The notes under the pieces are model-generated. The model was not told the origin of the DNA. It worked only from the letters and a program-made list of their open reading frames with translations, and ran no database searches. This document shows, in pieces, positions 1 to 12,229 of a stretch of DNA of 64,000 nt. Source of the stretch: Scatophagus argus (taxonomy: Eukaryota > Chordata > Actinopteri > Scatophagidae); the NCBI RefSeq assembly GCF_020382885.2, contig NC_058504.1, positions 9,910,519 through 9,974,518 of the forward strand, in the 5' to 3' direction. Within the stretch, counting starts at the first letter, position 1; each line of letters opens with the position of its first letter. The position numbers and the translations under genes were made by a program.

Positions 1-189
1 GGGTGCGCAGAGGAGCTTGGCTATAGAGAGGTGGACGGCTGAAGAGCGAGGGGGTCGGAGAGACGAGTGCCTCGTCTCCCTGGCAGCAAATGGACTCAAA
101 TGAATCCAATTAGTGGGCCGTCTTTGTGTCAGGAACTCCTGTTTGTCTCAGTATTCATGTGGAGGCTCATTTGGTCTTGTAACCCTCTT

Positions 190-706
190 TACGCTTCACT
201 CATCCAGGCACATTAATTAAGGCTCTCACTCACATATTCATTCATACTTCCCCTCACTGATTCATTTCTCTCTTTTTTTTCCGCTCAGTAACTCCTTCAC
301 ACTGTCACTCACTCGGTTATTAATTTCATCACTCATTCACAGGGGCACGTCTGCTCGGCTACTTTCACATGTGTTTTACTGAGAAATTTCAGACAGAATG
401 CTATTAGTGCGGCGAGCTAATGTTAAGTAACGCGTGGAGAGGCTACACAGTGCATCTGTGAGGCTGCACTCAGGCAAAGCGCTGCTGTGCTGACATGATA
501 TTAAAGGTACAATGCTGGTTATAGTTTAAAAGGTTTTTTCAAGGCTGATGGGACTTCGTGTTGGCTTGATGATGCAGATGCAGGAGAAAGAGTCTGAATC
601 AAAGCAGAAATGTGGCTGCAGAACTCATTCATTCATCATTCATTCAGTTCACGTTTGTCCTTTCACTCACTCACTTGATTTCTTACCCAGTCACTCGCTT
701 TCTCTG

Positions 707-762
<56 letters not shown>

Positions 763-1285
763 TTTAATGTCTTAGACACACGTTCACCGTTTGGCTGCTT
801 TCACTCAATCACTCATATCTGTCAGACAAACGCTCACTTTCTCTGATTCCCCCCTGCATTCACTCATGTGCTCGCTCACTCGTTCATTCCCTCGCCGTCA
901 CGTTAACGTGTTCCTCTCGCGGTTTTACTTTCACTCAAGCACCTTTCGCTCACTCACTTAGTTTCTCAACGTGTCAGTCACTCGCTCATGACTCGATCAC
1001 TCACCGTCTCTGTGTTGTCCATATGTTCACCTTTACGCTCGCTCACTTCTTCACCTTCCCGCCCATTCACCCACACGCACGTCACCTTGCTCGACCTCTA
1101 CAGATTCACTCACTCACTCACATTTCACTCATTTGATCTCTCACTTCCTTCCCCCCTCAACCCCTCACTCAGTCACTTACTCAGTTATTCACACAAATAC
1201 ACAGTCATTCACCAACACTTACTCTCTGTCACTATCCTCCACACACACACACACACCGAGCACTAGAGTACTCCGGCCTTTTCTG

Positions 1286-1315
<30 letters not shown>
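190..1315. repeat. CACT/ATTC-rich low-complexity tract
   Basis: About 1.1 kb of degenerate CACT, TCAC and CATT tetranucleotides on the plus strand. It contains perfect (AC)n runs at 708-761 (about 27 units), about 1240-1256 and 1287-1312. Open frames here are long only because CA and CT repeats rarely make stop codons; the predicted peptides are His/Thr/Ser/Leu repeats with no domain. It looks like a decayed, expanded microsatellite. I see no gene in the first 1.3 kb. Confidence 0.8.
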
Positions 1316-1316
<1 letters not shown>

Positions 1317-1320
1317 TTCA

Positions 1321-4300
1321 GTAGCAGTGGCCAACAGGTGTGATTTTCACAGCTTCACTGTTGGCAGGCTGAGACTGCGGATGAGGGACGAGCGGCGTGT
1401 TCCTCCACACCCTTAGTCATCACATCACGGGGAGCGGAGAGGACAGATCATCCGTTCATCATGGTCGGCTAAGAAGAAGGGTTATTACAGGCAAAATGTC
1501 AACACTTTCACCGATGATAAGAGAGAGGCAGAGCTTATCTCGAATGTAAATGGCGGCTATAATGAGTGAATTATTTCTGGTCCGCTTCAGGGTGAAGAGT
1601 ACAGGAGGTGAGTGGGTGAAAAAAGGAGGGAGGGGCGGGGTCTACACGATAAAACAAAAAAGTGTGGTTCTCGTGCCAGAGGTGAAAGATAGTTGTCCCT
1701 TTCCCCCTCCCCGTAAGTCTGTCTTTTCTTTGTTTCTGTTTATTTTTACACCCAGAGAGTCGAGGTCTGCGCTCTGCTTCTTGAAAGGATGGAGCTAATC
1801 TGTCGCCTAGCAACGCCTCCCACTCCCGCATCGGAGCGGGAGCGAGAGAGAGAGAGAGAGAGAGGATGAGGAGTAAAAGAAGAGAGCGTGGAGGAGAAAA
1901 AGGATTTAGGGATACGTAGAGGTGGAGGGGGGGATGAAGGATGGACATTAGTGTACACATATACAGACTAGTGCCGCTGGTCTTTATTGTTTTCCCCTGA
2001 ATCTCCGAAGATCAGTCGTCTGATACACAGCACATTAAATCTGTTGCATTATGCTCCATATGTGACACCGTTAATCTAGATTGTTCTTGATAAGTAAACT
2101 GAAAGTTGATGTACTTTTATATCATGAAAAGGTTTGTTGGGTTTTAGGATTTTTGGTTTAATTTTGTGCCCAGACAACAAAAAAAAGGGATCAGTTAGCT
2201 TCTCTGTCTTTTGTTTTGTTTTGTTTGTTAATTTTTAAGAGGGGATTGTCTTTTTGTCCTGATCTTGGGCACCCATGGAGACATGGACAGGAAATGAAGG
2301 GAAATACAGGAACAAAGATCCACTTGAAGTTATGAGGTCCCAGCTTTTCTGTCTTTTCCAGAATTTCTCCATGAAGATCAAGATTATTTTTGACAGGATC
2401 TGTTAGAGACGGGCAACAGCAGGCTGTTCCCAACATTTTTCACTTGTGACTCCTAAATATAAAAAGTATGTTCTTAAATCTTAAATCCTATCTCTTACCC
2501 AGAGGATGCTAGGACATGATCCGGCCCACCCAGAGACAGGAAATGTAGAAAATGCATCTCCAAATGTATGAACAGCAATACGAAGACTTCAGATAATATT
2601 TTAATGGCAACACGTATGAAATAAGGCTGTCAGTGCAGCACGAACGAGTACAATTCAGTCAGTTTCAATAGAGTTTAAAAACCAGAGGACGCATATGTAA
2701 TCATAATGGCTGTCTAACTTCAGCCTGACAGATGCAAACTTGTGAATCTGAACCATAAAACCACACACACACACACACACACAGCTCCACCCACGCTCCT
2801 CACCCCCTCTCCCTTTATCTATCACTCCCTCCCCCCCTTGCTCTCAGCGTGGCTTTGTGAGCCAGTAGCCTTGTACCTTTTTACTTCACTTTTCAATATC
2901 CAGTTTATTTTTAGCAGCCAGGGCACAGAACAAGGGCCAGAAGTTTTTCACGAGAGCTCTTTAGTTGTGTTCAGAGTTGTTTGTCTCCTCAAGGTCTCTG
3001 GATTATACTTAGACTCACAGGAGAACATGGTGATAATAACTCGGTAAATAGTCCGTATATTTCTATTGAGTTGTCTGCCACAAGAGGCCCCTTTCTAATG
3101 TATGAGGCCGTGCCTGCGCTCAAGGATAAGATGTGCATCAGAACAAATGTGAGGTGCACTTGAGGTACACTATCCATCATTCGAATACAAGAAAGCCATG
3201 TGAACACTCGTTTTATTTTGGAAAGTACTTATATAACATTGAATATTTATAATAAAATGTTTGTTTACACAAATGCGTATATGCTCGGTAATTAGTGTCT
3301 TTTGTTTGTTTTTTTGTCACTGACACATGAAGAGACTTTTTCTCTCAGAGTACTGTACTGTGACATACCAGCACAGATGCTGACTCTTTCTCTCCACAGC
3401 AAGTTGGTGCTGATGCGGGGTTGCCATGGTGACGTGATGTAGATATGTTACATCATGAGAGACCTCCTAGCAGCAGATCTTCCATTGATACTCCCTCTCT
3501 ACCTTTTCTCGCTTAACTCCGAGCCTCGCTTTTTCGGACGAAAGGCCGAGCACGGATCACAAGACAAAGACCAGCCATGTGGATACACTTTACATTAGGC
3601 ACTAAGTGTTAAGGCATATCATCCCGACATGTGTTCAAGATGAGCAGATAGGACGAGGTGTTGCATAATGAAAGTGAGAGAGTGGGTTGATGGGAGTGAA
3701 GGAGGAGCAGATGTGCTGAATGGGCTCCGCATCAGCCAGTAAAACACATATGTACCTGGTGCTTTTCTTAGTCTCTGTCCACTTGTCCTCTTCTTCCTCA
3801 CTGTCCTCTCTCAAAATACATCTCTACTGACCCATCATGTTGATACAATCACACGACCCCCCCTCTCGTAACAGCCATTACAGTTCACTTCATTTTGTTC
3901 ACCCCTTCTCTGCTGTACAGTCCCGAGCAATTTTCTCATTCATTCATTCATTCATTCTGGCCTGATTCTTTAATGGATGGGGTCAATTACTTGTCAGCTG
4001 TGGTTTGTTCATTTCTTCCCATTGAGGCCTGCTTTCTATCTATAGCGCTCCCAAAATACATTATAGCACAAACAAGACCTGTATGGTGTCAACAGGCTGG
4101 AAAACAGGTAACGGGTTAAAGACAAGCCTCTCTTTTTTTCAGGAAAGCAGCCTTTTAATGGATATTATTTTCATTTTAGTTTGTTGATACAACACGAAAT
4201 TAGAAATGCCAGTAATAAACGAGTTGGGAAATTCTGCGATCTGTAATATTGTTGGCAAACCTGATTGCCGTGTGTATTAGAGAGAGAGGTTTATTTTAGG

Positions 4301-4336
4301 CAAGGTTGTAAAGTTGTTGGACAGATGTGGGAGTGG
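1321..4336. other. Non-coding stretch, no gene recognised
   Basis: No reading frame here resembles a known protein and no exon chain could be built. Contents: a GC-richer patch at about 1.75-1.86 kb with an RFX X-box match and a (GA)n run, a short (AC)n at 2762-2782, and a second X-box-like site at about 3420. It may be intergenic or intronic sequence of a gene outside the window. Confidence 0.5.
1802..1814 (+). promoter_or_regulatory. RFX X-box motif
   Basis: GTCGCCTAGCAAC fits GTNRCC-N-RGYAAC, the RFX-family X-box, at every position. It lies in a GC-richer patch. Just downstream are an imperfect inverted repeat, CTCCCGC/GCGGGAG (about 1825-1844), and a (GA)n run at about 1847-1863. RFX sites are typical of cilia-gene promoters, but no adjacent gene is visible, so function is unproven. 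Confidence 0.45.
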
Positions 4337-4678
4337 CATTTTCTATACCGCTTATCCGTCAGGGTCGCGGGGAGCTGGAGCCTATCCCAGCTCGAGAGAG
4401 GCGGGGTACACCCTGGACCGGTCGCCAGTCAGTCGCAGGGCCAACACACAAAGACAGACAACCACACACTCTCACACTCACACCTAGGGGCAAATGTAGA
4501 GTAGCCAATTAACCTAATGTGCATGTTTTTGGGATTGTGGGAGGAAGCTGAAGTACCCGGAGAAAACCCATGCAGGCACAGGGAGAACATGCAAAGTCCA
4601 CACAGAAGGGCCCAGATCGGGATTCGAACTCTCTTGCTATGAGGCGACAGGGCTAACCACTGCACCACCTTGCCGCCC
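4337..4678 (-). mobile_element. tRNA-headed SINE with L2-type 3' tail
   Basis: Read on the minus strand, it begins GGGCGGCAAGGTGGTGCAG and shows an A-box-like GTGCAGTGGTTAGC and a B-box-like GTTCGAATCCC. A central stretch holds TTTGCATGTTCTCCC. It ends in the L2-like tail GACCCTGACGGATAAGCGG followed by TATAGAAAATG. This head-to-tail arrangement is a common teleost tRNA-derived SINE mobilised by an L2-type LINE. It looks nearly full length (about 340 bp). No clear target-site duplication was found. The family name would need a repeat library. Confidence 0.8.
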
Positions 4679-4739
4679 TACTCAAACACTCTTGAACTGT
4701 AATTGTGTTTTTCCATTTTCTGCTTCTATTTAACTCTAC

Positions 4740-4957
4740 ACTACTTTTCAGAGGAAAATATCATTCTTGTGATGCTGGACGCGGCTCAGTGAGAAGGACC
4801 CAGAGGCACGACCCTAGATCAGGACTTGAGGATCTCTCCCGGTCTCCAGTGGGGCAGCACAAGGTCGGGAAACGGCGAGGCAGTCAGAACAGGTAAACAG
4901 ATCCAATTGGCTACAGCAAAGACACACAACAATTACCAAACAGTAGTCCCATAAACC
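4740..4957. repeat. Possible dispersed repeat, unclassified
   Basis: Wording such as GGACCCAGAGGCACGAC and CAGTCAGAACAGGTAAACAG resembles non-coding sequence I associate with dispersed teleost elements. No coding part, terminal repeat or boundary can be seen, so this is a guess. Confidence 0.25.
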
Positions 4958-5079
4958 CCCCGCGATTGACTGGCGACCAGTCCAGGGTGAACCCCGCCTC
5001 TCGCCCGTAGTCAGCTGGAATAGGCTCCAGCTCCCCTGCGACCCTGACGGATAAGCGGTATAGAAAATAGATGGATGAA
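4958..5079 (+). mobile_element. 5'-truncated SINE/L2-tail insertion with target-site duplication
   Basis: Same family tail as the neighbouring copy but in the opposite orientation. It has only the 3' part (GGCGACCAGTCCAGGGTG onward to GACCCTGACGGATAAGCGG) and ends in a short ATGGATGA-type tail. Flanks TAGTCCCATAAACC (4944-4957) and TAGTTCCATAAACC (5080-5093) match at 13 of 14 bases, marking a target-site duplication. This fits target-primed reverse transcription that stopped early. Confidence 0.8.
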
Positions 5080-5130
5080 TAGTTCCATAAACCTGGCAAA
5101 CAAAACACTCGGGAGAATGCTGGAATGTAG

Positions 5131-5261
5131 GGAACACCAGGGGAACACCAGGGGAACATCAGGGGAACATCATGGAAACATCAAGGAAACATCAGGGTAA
5201 CATCAGGGGAACATCAGGGGAACATCAGGAGAACATCAGGGGAACACCAGGGGAACACAGG
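5131..5261 (+). repeat. 11-bp minisatellite (GGAACATCAGG)
   Basis: About twelve tandem copies of an 11-bp unit, GGAACATCAGG or GGAACACCAGG, with a few single-base variants such as GGAAACATCAA. The terminal copies carry the CACC variant and the middle copies the CATC variant. Likely length-polymorphic. Confidence 0.85.
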
Positions 5262-8200
5262 CTTGTGTAGACACTGGGGAACAGGACACAGACGGGCTAA
5301 TCCAGGCAAACGGGCAAACAGTCACAGTGACGGGAAAACACTAAGCAGTCCAGCTGGAGGGTGTGACTGTTCTGTTTACTCGCCTGCACTCGTCAGACTT
5401 TGCGCACAAAACATGTGATCACTTACGATGCATTAAACAGGATGGGAACACGTGACATTCAAGGTTTCTTTTCATGTTTATACATCAGTGATAATAGTGT
5501 TTTATTATAATATAGGATGTATTATACAATGTATCTGAGAGTATGACTCACAGGCATAACAAATATTTTTACTTTAAACACGAATACAGTTTGCTGGTAA
5601 TATTTATGTACTTTTACTTTGAGCTTGTGTTTTATTGACTTTAGCTTTACTTCCTTATTCTTTGTGGCTCTAAAGACCCAAAATATATTCTTATTAAAAT
5701 AAAATATTGTAATTTCATCTGACCAAATGTGTAGAGAAGTACTGCGGTGGAAACCTTTAACTTTGTCACAAACTGAAATTACATATTTGATGAAGGATAC
5801 AAAACCGAAGCGACTTTTAACACCTTTTAATTAACTTTTAAGTTGTAAAACTCCTTTTCTGAGGTTTGAGAGAGGGTAATGTTGTAGAAAAGGTTTTGTC
5901 ATTACCGACAGAGTATTTGCGTGGTATCCTTTTCAAGCACAAACTCAACTATAAGTCTTGCGTATCATTTTGTCAGTATAAGCAAGTATAAAACTGACAG
6001 GAATCCAAAAAGAAAACGGTGCAGGGTTTTATTGAAATGTTCACTCACTAATCACCTTAAAATAATATTATTTAAAACAGCTTCCAGTTGTATCACAATT
6101 TATACACACACAAACCCCAGGATATAAACAACTACAGAGCTCTCAGCTTGTCTCTGTGCATGTTATATGACATGATGTGATAAGTTGTGTTTTGGAAATT
6201 CAACATTATACCCATCAAAGAGGCCCTGGAGTTTCTAAAAGTATTTTTACATTACTGTGATGATACATTTACTGAAGTAAAGGATCGAAATACTTCTTCC
6301 AGCACCGACATTTTCATCAGTTTGAGACTGTTCTCCTCAAGGATTCAAGGAGCTTTATTGTCATTTCACAGATGTAGGAACATGAGGTGGAATGAAATCA
6401 GTTTCCCTGGTCCCGACATAAGCCCAATAACCTACAAAATACGCAACTGCTATAAATATAAAACAACACTATATAAATATAAAAGCTACCAGACTGACTG
6501 CCTGATGAATCCACAGCGAGCTCTTGTTTTTATCCCCCCCCCAGCAGCCCATATTTCGGCTAAAAGTCGCAAACCAAATATCTGTTTCACAATCAGGTTG
6601 TGTTTTGATTCCGTAAGCTCCTCTCATGCTTCTGGTCCCTGCCGCTGGCATACGTTTAGGTTTCTCATTTCTGTTATTTTTCTCAGGGCTGAATGTCTTT
6701 TCAGCATAGGTCCCTTTTGCTGCTATACACCCACACACCCACAGCAACACATTGTCGTTTCTTAGTAACCACATTTACGCAATGAGTACAGAAAATGAAG
6801 GTAAAGTAGGCATGGATAAGGTCTGCTTTAGAGCCTTTTATAAATCCCTCCAAGGTCCTCATGTAATTCAGTCTGTCAGCTGAATTTGAGTGTGTTTGAA
6901 TGACAAAGATGGATAAAGATGTCGCAGCCAAGTCTCAGCACAGGGAACAGAGCGCACACGTATGCGCAGTCATCCTCCCAGACACCTGCACTGTCATATT
7001 TTTAATTACACTGTTGTTAATCACTGACACGTGACCCAGCATCCTGCTCACTGCGATACCCTGCGCTGAATTCCCAGGGTGTTGGTAGGAGATTACACTG
7101 ACCCGAGGTAATGAACATAGCCAGCAATTGAACCTGTAATTGGACCAAACTGATAAGCTAATTATTTCCCAAGCTAACAAGTAATGAGTCCTGCTGTATT
7201 ACAAGGGAAAGACAGTGGAAAAAACTTATCACATGTCAGCTGCTGTGTGATATGTGCAGCTCACTTGTGGAACGACAGATGTTCGTATTAAAAATAATAA
7301 CAAAAAAAACAGGATTTGTGTCAAATTGATTAAAAGAAAAATCCAGTCATTGCCTTCGTTGTCATTGCGAGTATCAGGGAAGTAACTGTAAGTAAGTAAG
7401 TTTTTCATTTAACACGGTGAATTTTTGTCTTTGGTATAGTTTCATCTTTCTTTTATCAGTAGGTTTGTTCAAGTATGGAGAGGCACAGACTGGATGTTTG
7501 GCCAGTTGTCCATTAATTTAATCTATTTTAGTTCTGTTTGTGCACCTGCAGATGTGTCCCGTGCAGTCAGTCTGTTGTGCCTGGAAGTTTATTGCTTTAA
7601 AGAATTGCCATTTAGAACGAAAGCTAAGTAATGCTGTAGGTGCACTTATTGAGACCACTGTAAGTTAATCACTGTAAACAAAACTCTTTTCTATTGTGAT
7701 AGCTGATTTGTCTCATTATCGCAAGAAAAAAGAGCTTTGGTCTCGACTGTAGGTCACCTCTTACCCAGTGTTGATCAATGCACCAGACTGTACTTCATTC
7801 ATCTTATTTCAGCATCATTTATTATACCACTCATACACACCAGTGTGAGTTACTTCCTTCCCAATTTCCCTATGCAAATACAAATTGTATTTGGTTGAAG
7901 CCTACAGTATAGTAACACAGGTACCTTAAATTAACTGTAACTGTATGTTAGCCTGTTGTTTCATTCTGCCCTGACTCTACACCATACAAAGTTACCAGTG
8001 AAGCACTTTCAGCTGCTTATATTGTTATTAAATCCATCACAGCTTTGCATACATGGCATAACACGTGCTATAGCCAGCTGCTCCTCACAAGTGTCTCGCT
8101 CTAAAAAGCCTGCGTGGCCACAAGCGTCATAACGATACCACTGTGACACCTATACCTTACAGTAGTTACCCTTAATGTAAGTACGCTCATGTAAATTCAT

Positions 8201-8339
8201 GAGGAAAAACATTTGTGCAACAAATGTAAAAAGTGTTGTGAAGAGTTCGCGAGGTTTGCTTTGAATCTCCTAAACCCACCCCACACTGCAGTGCGTGTAT
8301 GTCAAGGGCCACTTGTGTATGAACCTTATAAAGTTGATT
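5262..8339. other. AT-rich non-coding stretch
   Basis: About 3 kb without a recognisable gene. Only a repeat fragment at about 6340 stands out. The longest open frame (6187-6765, plus) has no family resemblance and an unremarkable composition. Confidence 0.5.
6340..6480 (+). repeat. Dispersed teleost repeat fragment (AGCTTTATTGTCATTTCAC type)
   Basis: TCAAGGAGCTTTATTGTCAT followed by TTCACA is a phrase that recurs in teleost dispersed repeats. The following 110 bp are AT-rich with repeated ATATAAA. The right boundary is uncertain. Confidence 0.45.
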
Positions 8340-8482
8340 TTTCCCGATAAATTATCTCATTGTCTCGGGAACTTTCGACTTTTTTGTTTTCTTGAGCTAA
8401 AAATTGACCAGTTATCAAGAAAAAAAACAAGCACTATTTTCTTGAGATAACAAATTAATTAACTCGAGATCTTGAGATAAAG
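8340..8482. repeat. Degenerate TTATCTCGAGAAAAC-type repeat
   Basis: Words such as TTATCTCA, CTTGAGATAA, CTCGAGAT and TTATCAAGAAAA alternate in both orientations, like the dispersed teleost satellite-like repeats built from TTATCTCGAGAAAAC units. It is decayed and immediately precedes the SINE at 8.56 kb. Confidence 0.5.
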
Positions 8483-8538
8483 GCATATAAACAAGAACAG
8501 ATAAAAAAACTGCAGAGCAGTCAGATTCTACCTTTAGA

Positions 8539-8793
8539 AAGAAAGAAAGAAAAGAAAGTGACATATTTTGTCATTGGAGGGAACTCACTCCAACGAAAGT
8601 CGTGCTCTGCATTTAACCCACCCAAGTGACGTGCAAACCCGGGGCAGTGGGCGACCGCGTGCAGCGCCCGGGGAGCAGTGGGGGTTAGATACCTTGCTCA
8701 AGGGTACCTCAGCCATGGACACCGGTACAGGGAATCGAACCAGCAACCCACCGGTTACGGGTCCGATACCCTAACCGCTGATCCACGACACTT
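8539..8793 (-). mobile_element. tRNA-derived SINE, second family
   Basis: On the minus strand the head GTGGATCAGCGGTTAGGGTA is A-box-like and GGTTCGATTCCC is B-box-like. The body contains CTTGAGCAAGGTATCTAACC and CTGCTCCCCGGGCGCTGCAC, a phrase found in abundant teleost dispersed repeats. It ends near TTTAAATGCAGAGCACGAC, with a TTTC-repeat tail (GAAAGAAAGAAA on the plus strand). It differs from the 4.3-kb family. Confidence 0.7.
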
Positions 8794-9680
8794 AGTTTAC
8801 ACAGAAAGACTTTTCTGTCTTTGTTATGTGTAGTTTGTTACATGAATTGAATGTAGCCAAATAATGTATCTGTAAAAAACAAACAAAACGAAACAGTACT
8901 GAGGCTCAGATGTATTATGGTTGTTGGTTGTGTTGTTTTTCTTTTAAATTAGCCACTCGTGTGATTATTTATGTAGTATTGTGTAACGGTCCTCCCCCCC
9001 TCTCTCCATATATCCAAAAGAGAGAGCCACTTCCTGCCTTATGCCCCCACTAATTTACACTCCCTAATCACTCGGTGTTCTTTGTATTGTGCAGCCTGTT
9101 TATTTTTTTGATGTCCTACAGATTCCACTGCCTGCTCTTTTCATGAATGAACTAATCTCAGTGATTGGGGGAGTGTGGGTGGAGGGAAAGGACACTCCAC
9201 CTCTCTCTTTCGTTCATAAATATAATACCTCCATTGTGGTGAGCAACTGAGGGGGTGGGGGGCATTGAGAGCTTTCTGTAATGCAACAGGAGGAGATCAA
9301 AGTGTTTGACCTGGGGAACAGACTGTTCCCTCGTCACGGACGCACGTCTCAACCCCCCGAGGGACCCAACACGACTGTATAACGTGGAAAGGCGTCTCTG
9401 CTGTCCGCCATGTTTGTTTCATTGCAGCAGAGCGGTTGGCGCACTCTGCAAGTATGGGCCTTCGTTTCTCCACTTCCGGTCCAACACCTTCCCCCGCTGT
9501 GGCCTATAGGGCACGGCTTGCCCAGAAATGAGATCATACCCGAGCAAAGGTGCCAAACCATAAATAAATAAATAAATAATAAGGCCCAGGCACTCCAGCC
9601 CCCCTCCCAAGCCATCTAAAATACTCCTCCTACTCATCTGTGTGGGCAATGCCACTCTCAAGCACATGCTGTCCCATGTA
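8794..9680. other. Non-coding stretch
   Basis: No gene recognised. It contains C-rich runs, a short (AATA)n at about 9562-9580 and overlapping open frames without domain resemblance. Confidence 0.5.
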
Positions 9681-10306
9681 AACACACACACACACACACA
9701 CACACACGTGCTAATATAAACAAATATAGACAAAAACACAAGCAGAAGTATGCAGATTGAATTACTCAACTCACACACGCTCTAGCCCCTGCACTCATGC
9801 AGCGTCCATGGGCGGATCGTGAGACAATGGGCACCCGGGCACACACATGTAAAGCCCCCCCCCCCCCACTCCCACCCCACTGAAGAGCAGCAGCAGACAT
9901 ATTGTACCTCTTTCTGGTTGTCTTTAGTCTAAATTTAGAGGTTTTGTGTTTATTTTTAGTTATTTTGTGTTTCTTTGTGGTCGTTTTGCACCTATTTTTA
10001 GTCATTTTGTGAATCATTCTGGTTGTTTTGCAATGGATTTTTTTGGGGGGGGATTAACATCTATTCTTATTGATTTTGCATCCTTTTTGTTGTAAATATT
10101 GCATCTTTTATAGTTGTCTTGAAACTCATTCTGGTTGGGTGTATCTATTTTGAGTCCTGTTGCTTCCCTTTTTGTTCTTTTGCATGTCTTCATAGTCAGT
10201 TTGTGCTTCATTCAGTGACATTTTGCAGATGAAGTCCCCTGGGCCCCTGGACCAGTGACCAGTAGGTCCCTAATGTGAGCACACACACACACACACACAC
10301 ACACAC
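9681..10306. repeat. Repeat block: (AC)n, ~21-bp degenerate minisatellite, (AC)n
   Basis: Perfect (AC)n at 9682-9707 and 10280-10306 bracket a 0.35-kb stretch (about 9900-10220). There the phrase TTTTGTGTTTCTTTGTGGTC and relatives (TTTTGCACCTATTTTTAGTC, TTTTGTGAATCATTCTGGTT) recur at roughly 20-22 bp. This fits a decayed minisatellite of the TTTTGTGTCTCTTTGTGGTCG type seen in many teleosts. Lys/Thr-rich minus-strand open frames here come from the repeat and are not genes. Confidence 0.65.
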
Positions 10307-12223
10307 CTCCTACCCTACTGCACTCTTTAACACCATCATCAGGCTCTGTCATCTTTGTTCTCCATCACCACAGAATGCCAAGAGTGTGCAAGAAACAGTC
10401 TATGACACAACATACAGTGCTTCACGGCTCCTGGAAAGTATTCGCATGCTGTAGTCGCAGTACTTTACATTATTTCTGAAAAGTAGAAAAAGTTGCCGTC
10501 ACTTTTTCCCTCCCACAGGTGTACGAGTTCGTGGAAAACGGGAGAAAATGTAGGCTCACTAGTCAATTAGGTTATAAAACCAACAGTCTCTCCTCAGGTT
10601 GCTGCTATTCCTGGACTGCTGCTGTGAGAGGAGATCTGTGTGATCTGCTGCCTCCTGGTGGCTGAACGCCGCCTGCTCCGATTACATAAAACAGGGCTGT
10701 GCGTGTGAGTCATCAACCCCCAGTGGCAGAACAGATGGGAGGTGTGTGTGTGAGTGTGTGTGTAGGACTGGGCGGAGCAAAACAGCAGTGGACTGTGAAA
10801 TAAGGGCTTTCCCCTCTCTCTTTTTCTCCCTTCCTCCCTCTCTCTCTCTCTCTTTCTCTTTTTCCTTAGTTTTTCTTTTTTTTTTGGGCGGGGGTGTGTG
10901 TGTGGTTCAGGAGAATCAGTTACCACACAAGTGAAGTACTGTGGCATTAAAAATAGAACAGAACACTGGAGACGTTCGCTGCTTTTCCTCTGTAATTTAA
11001 GGATGTTGGGAAGATTTAGCGGGCCTCTTCCTGGCGCAGAAACTGAACATTTATAGCCAATCAGTGAGGAGGATAGAAATCAAATTGGGCATTGATCCTT
11101 CTGTCATTTTTGTATGTTACAGGCTGTGTGACAGGCTGCCACGGAGAGCACTTTAGGGCAGAAATCATGATGTAAGCTGTTAGCCTGTAGTTGTGAGCTG
11201 ATGATGATACAGAAACAAGCAAATTTGTTTTGCCATAAGGGCTGTGTTGCAACAGAGCAGGCAACATGGCTACTATTATATTATATATATTGTCTCTGGC
11301 ACATTTTCTTTAGAACCTAAAGAATCTAAAACCCCAAAGATATTCAGTTTAATGATATAAAATGGAGAAAAGAAGCACATCCTCACACTGGAGAAGCTGA
11401 GGCCGACAAGTATTTGGTATTCTTGCTTGAAAAATGACTGGGCCGATTGATCAGAATAGTTTAGACAGATAATTTTCTTTGAATTGACAAGTCAATTAAT
11501 CATCAGAACATTAGCGGTTCCAGAGGGATGGAGGGTGCAGTCTATGAAGGGCCTATAAGACTGAAATCGTAATGATTTTCACTGACACAGGCGGAAAGGT
11601 ATATTGTTTTATTTGGGTTTAAATCTTAGACCAAAAAAAAAAAAAAAAAAAATACAACATGATCAGCAATGTAACAGACCTACACAAGGCAGTGAGGGAG
11701 AGCTTGAACATAGGAATGAACAGTGGAGCTTGAACCAGGATCCTGGACGCCGGGGTCTGAGCCGAGTGGTTACTGAATCACTTCTGTCAGTGGAAACAGG
11801 GCCAACAAAGTGACAAACAGAGCAGAACCAAAGATAGTGACGCTGGGCGTGAATCACTCCACATGAAGGCAGACAGAAAATATCCCACACAGATTTGTAA
11901 TCACCTTGAGCAGGTGTGAGGGAAAGACATTAGGGAGGGAAAGAACGGAGTTATCAGAGAGGTGTTAGGTACAAAATAATCCTAAGAAACAGGAAAACAG
12001 ACATATCAAACACAAGGGAGCAAATTTGACTGGACTAATCGTTTTAAGGCTGTTATTTGCCTGTGGCACGTTAATGTGTTTGTATACTGTATCGTACGTA
12101 TATTCTTACATGTAAAATGGTGGGGGGGTAGAAATGTGTTGCCTTCTTTGGACGACTAAGAACAAAAAGAATGTAACATCACAGTGACTGGTTGAACTGC
12201 ATCGACCACTTTTGTTTTGCAGC
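10307..12223. other. Non-coding stretch downstream of efemp2
   Basis: No gene recognised in 1.9 kb. It contains (CT)n at about 10838-10860 and an A-run at about 11633-11651. It separates the efemp2 3' end from the repeat block. Confidence 0.5.
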
Positions 12224-12229
12224 TTTATT
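12224..12229 (-). terminator. Polyadenylation signal of efemp2
   Basis: AATAAA on the minus strand, about 75 bases after the efemp2 stop codon. It is the first such hexamer downstream, implying a short 3' UTR. The UTR also spans a (TTC)n run at about 12281-12300 and a (CT)n run at about 12247-12267. Confidence 0.6.

Noticed and set aside
548-1324. Overlapping open frames rich in His-Thr and Ser
   Set aside because: They arise from (AC)n and CACT repeats with no domain and no splice or start evidence.
1571-1960. Minus-strand 129-aa frame
   Set aside because: Low-complexity Leu/Ser/Pro sequence from the (GA)n and purine-rich tract.
4740-5350. Possible LTR-element remnant
   Set aside because: No paired terminal repeats or coding domain are visible; left as an unclassified repeat.
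6187-6765. 192-aa plus-strand frame, the longest in the left 12 kb
   Set aside because: It runs through a dispersed repeat fragment and has no recognisable domain or splice context.
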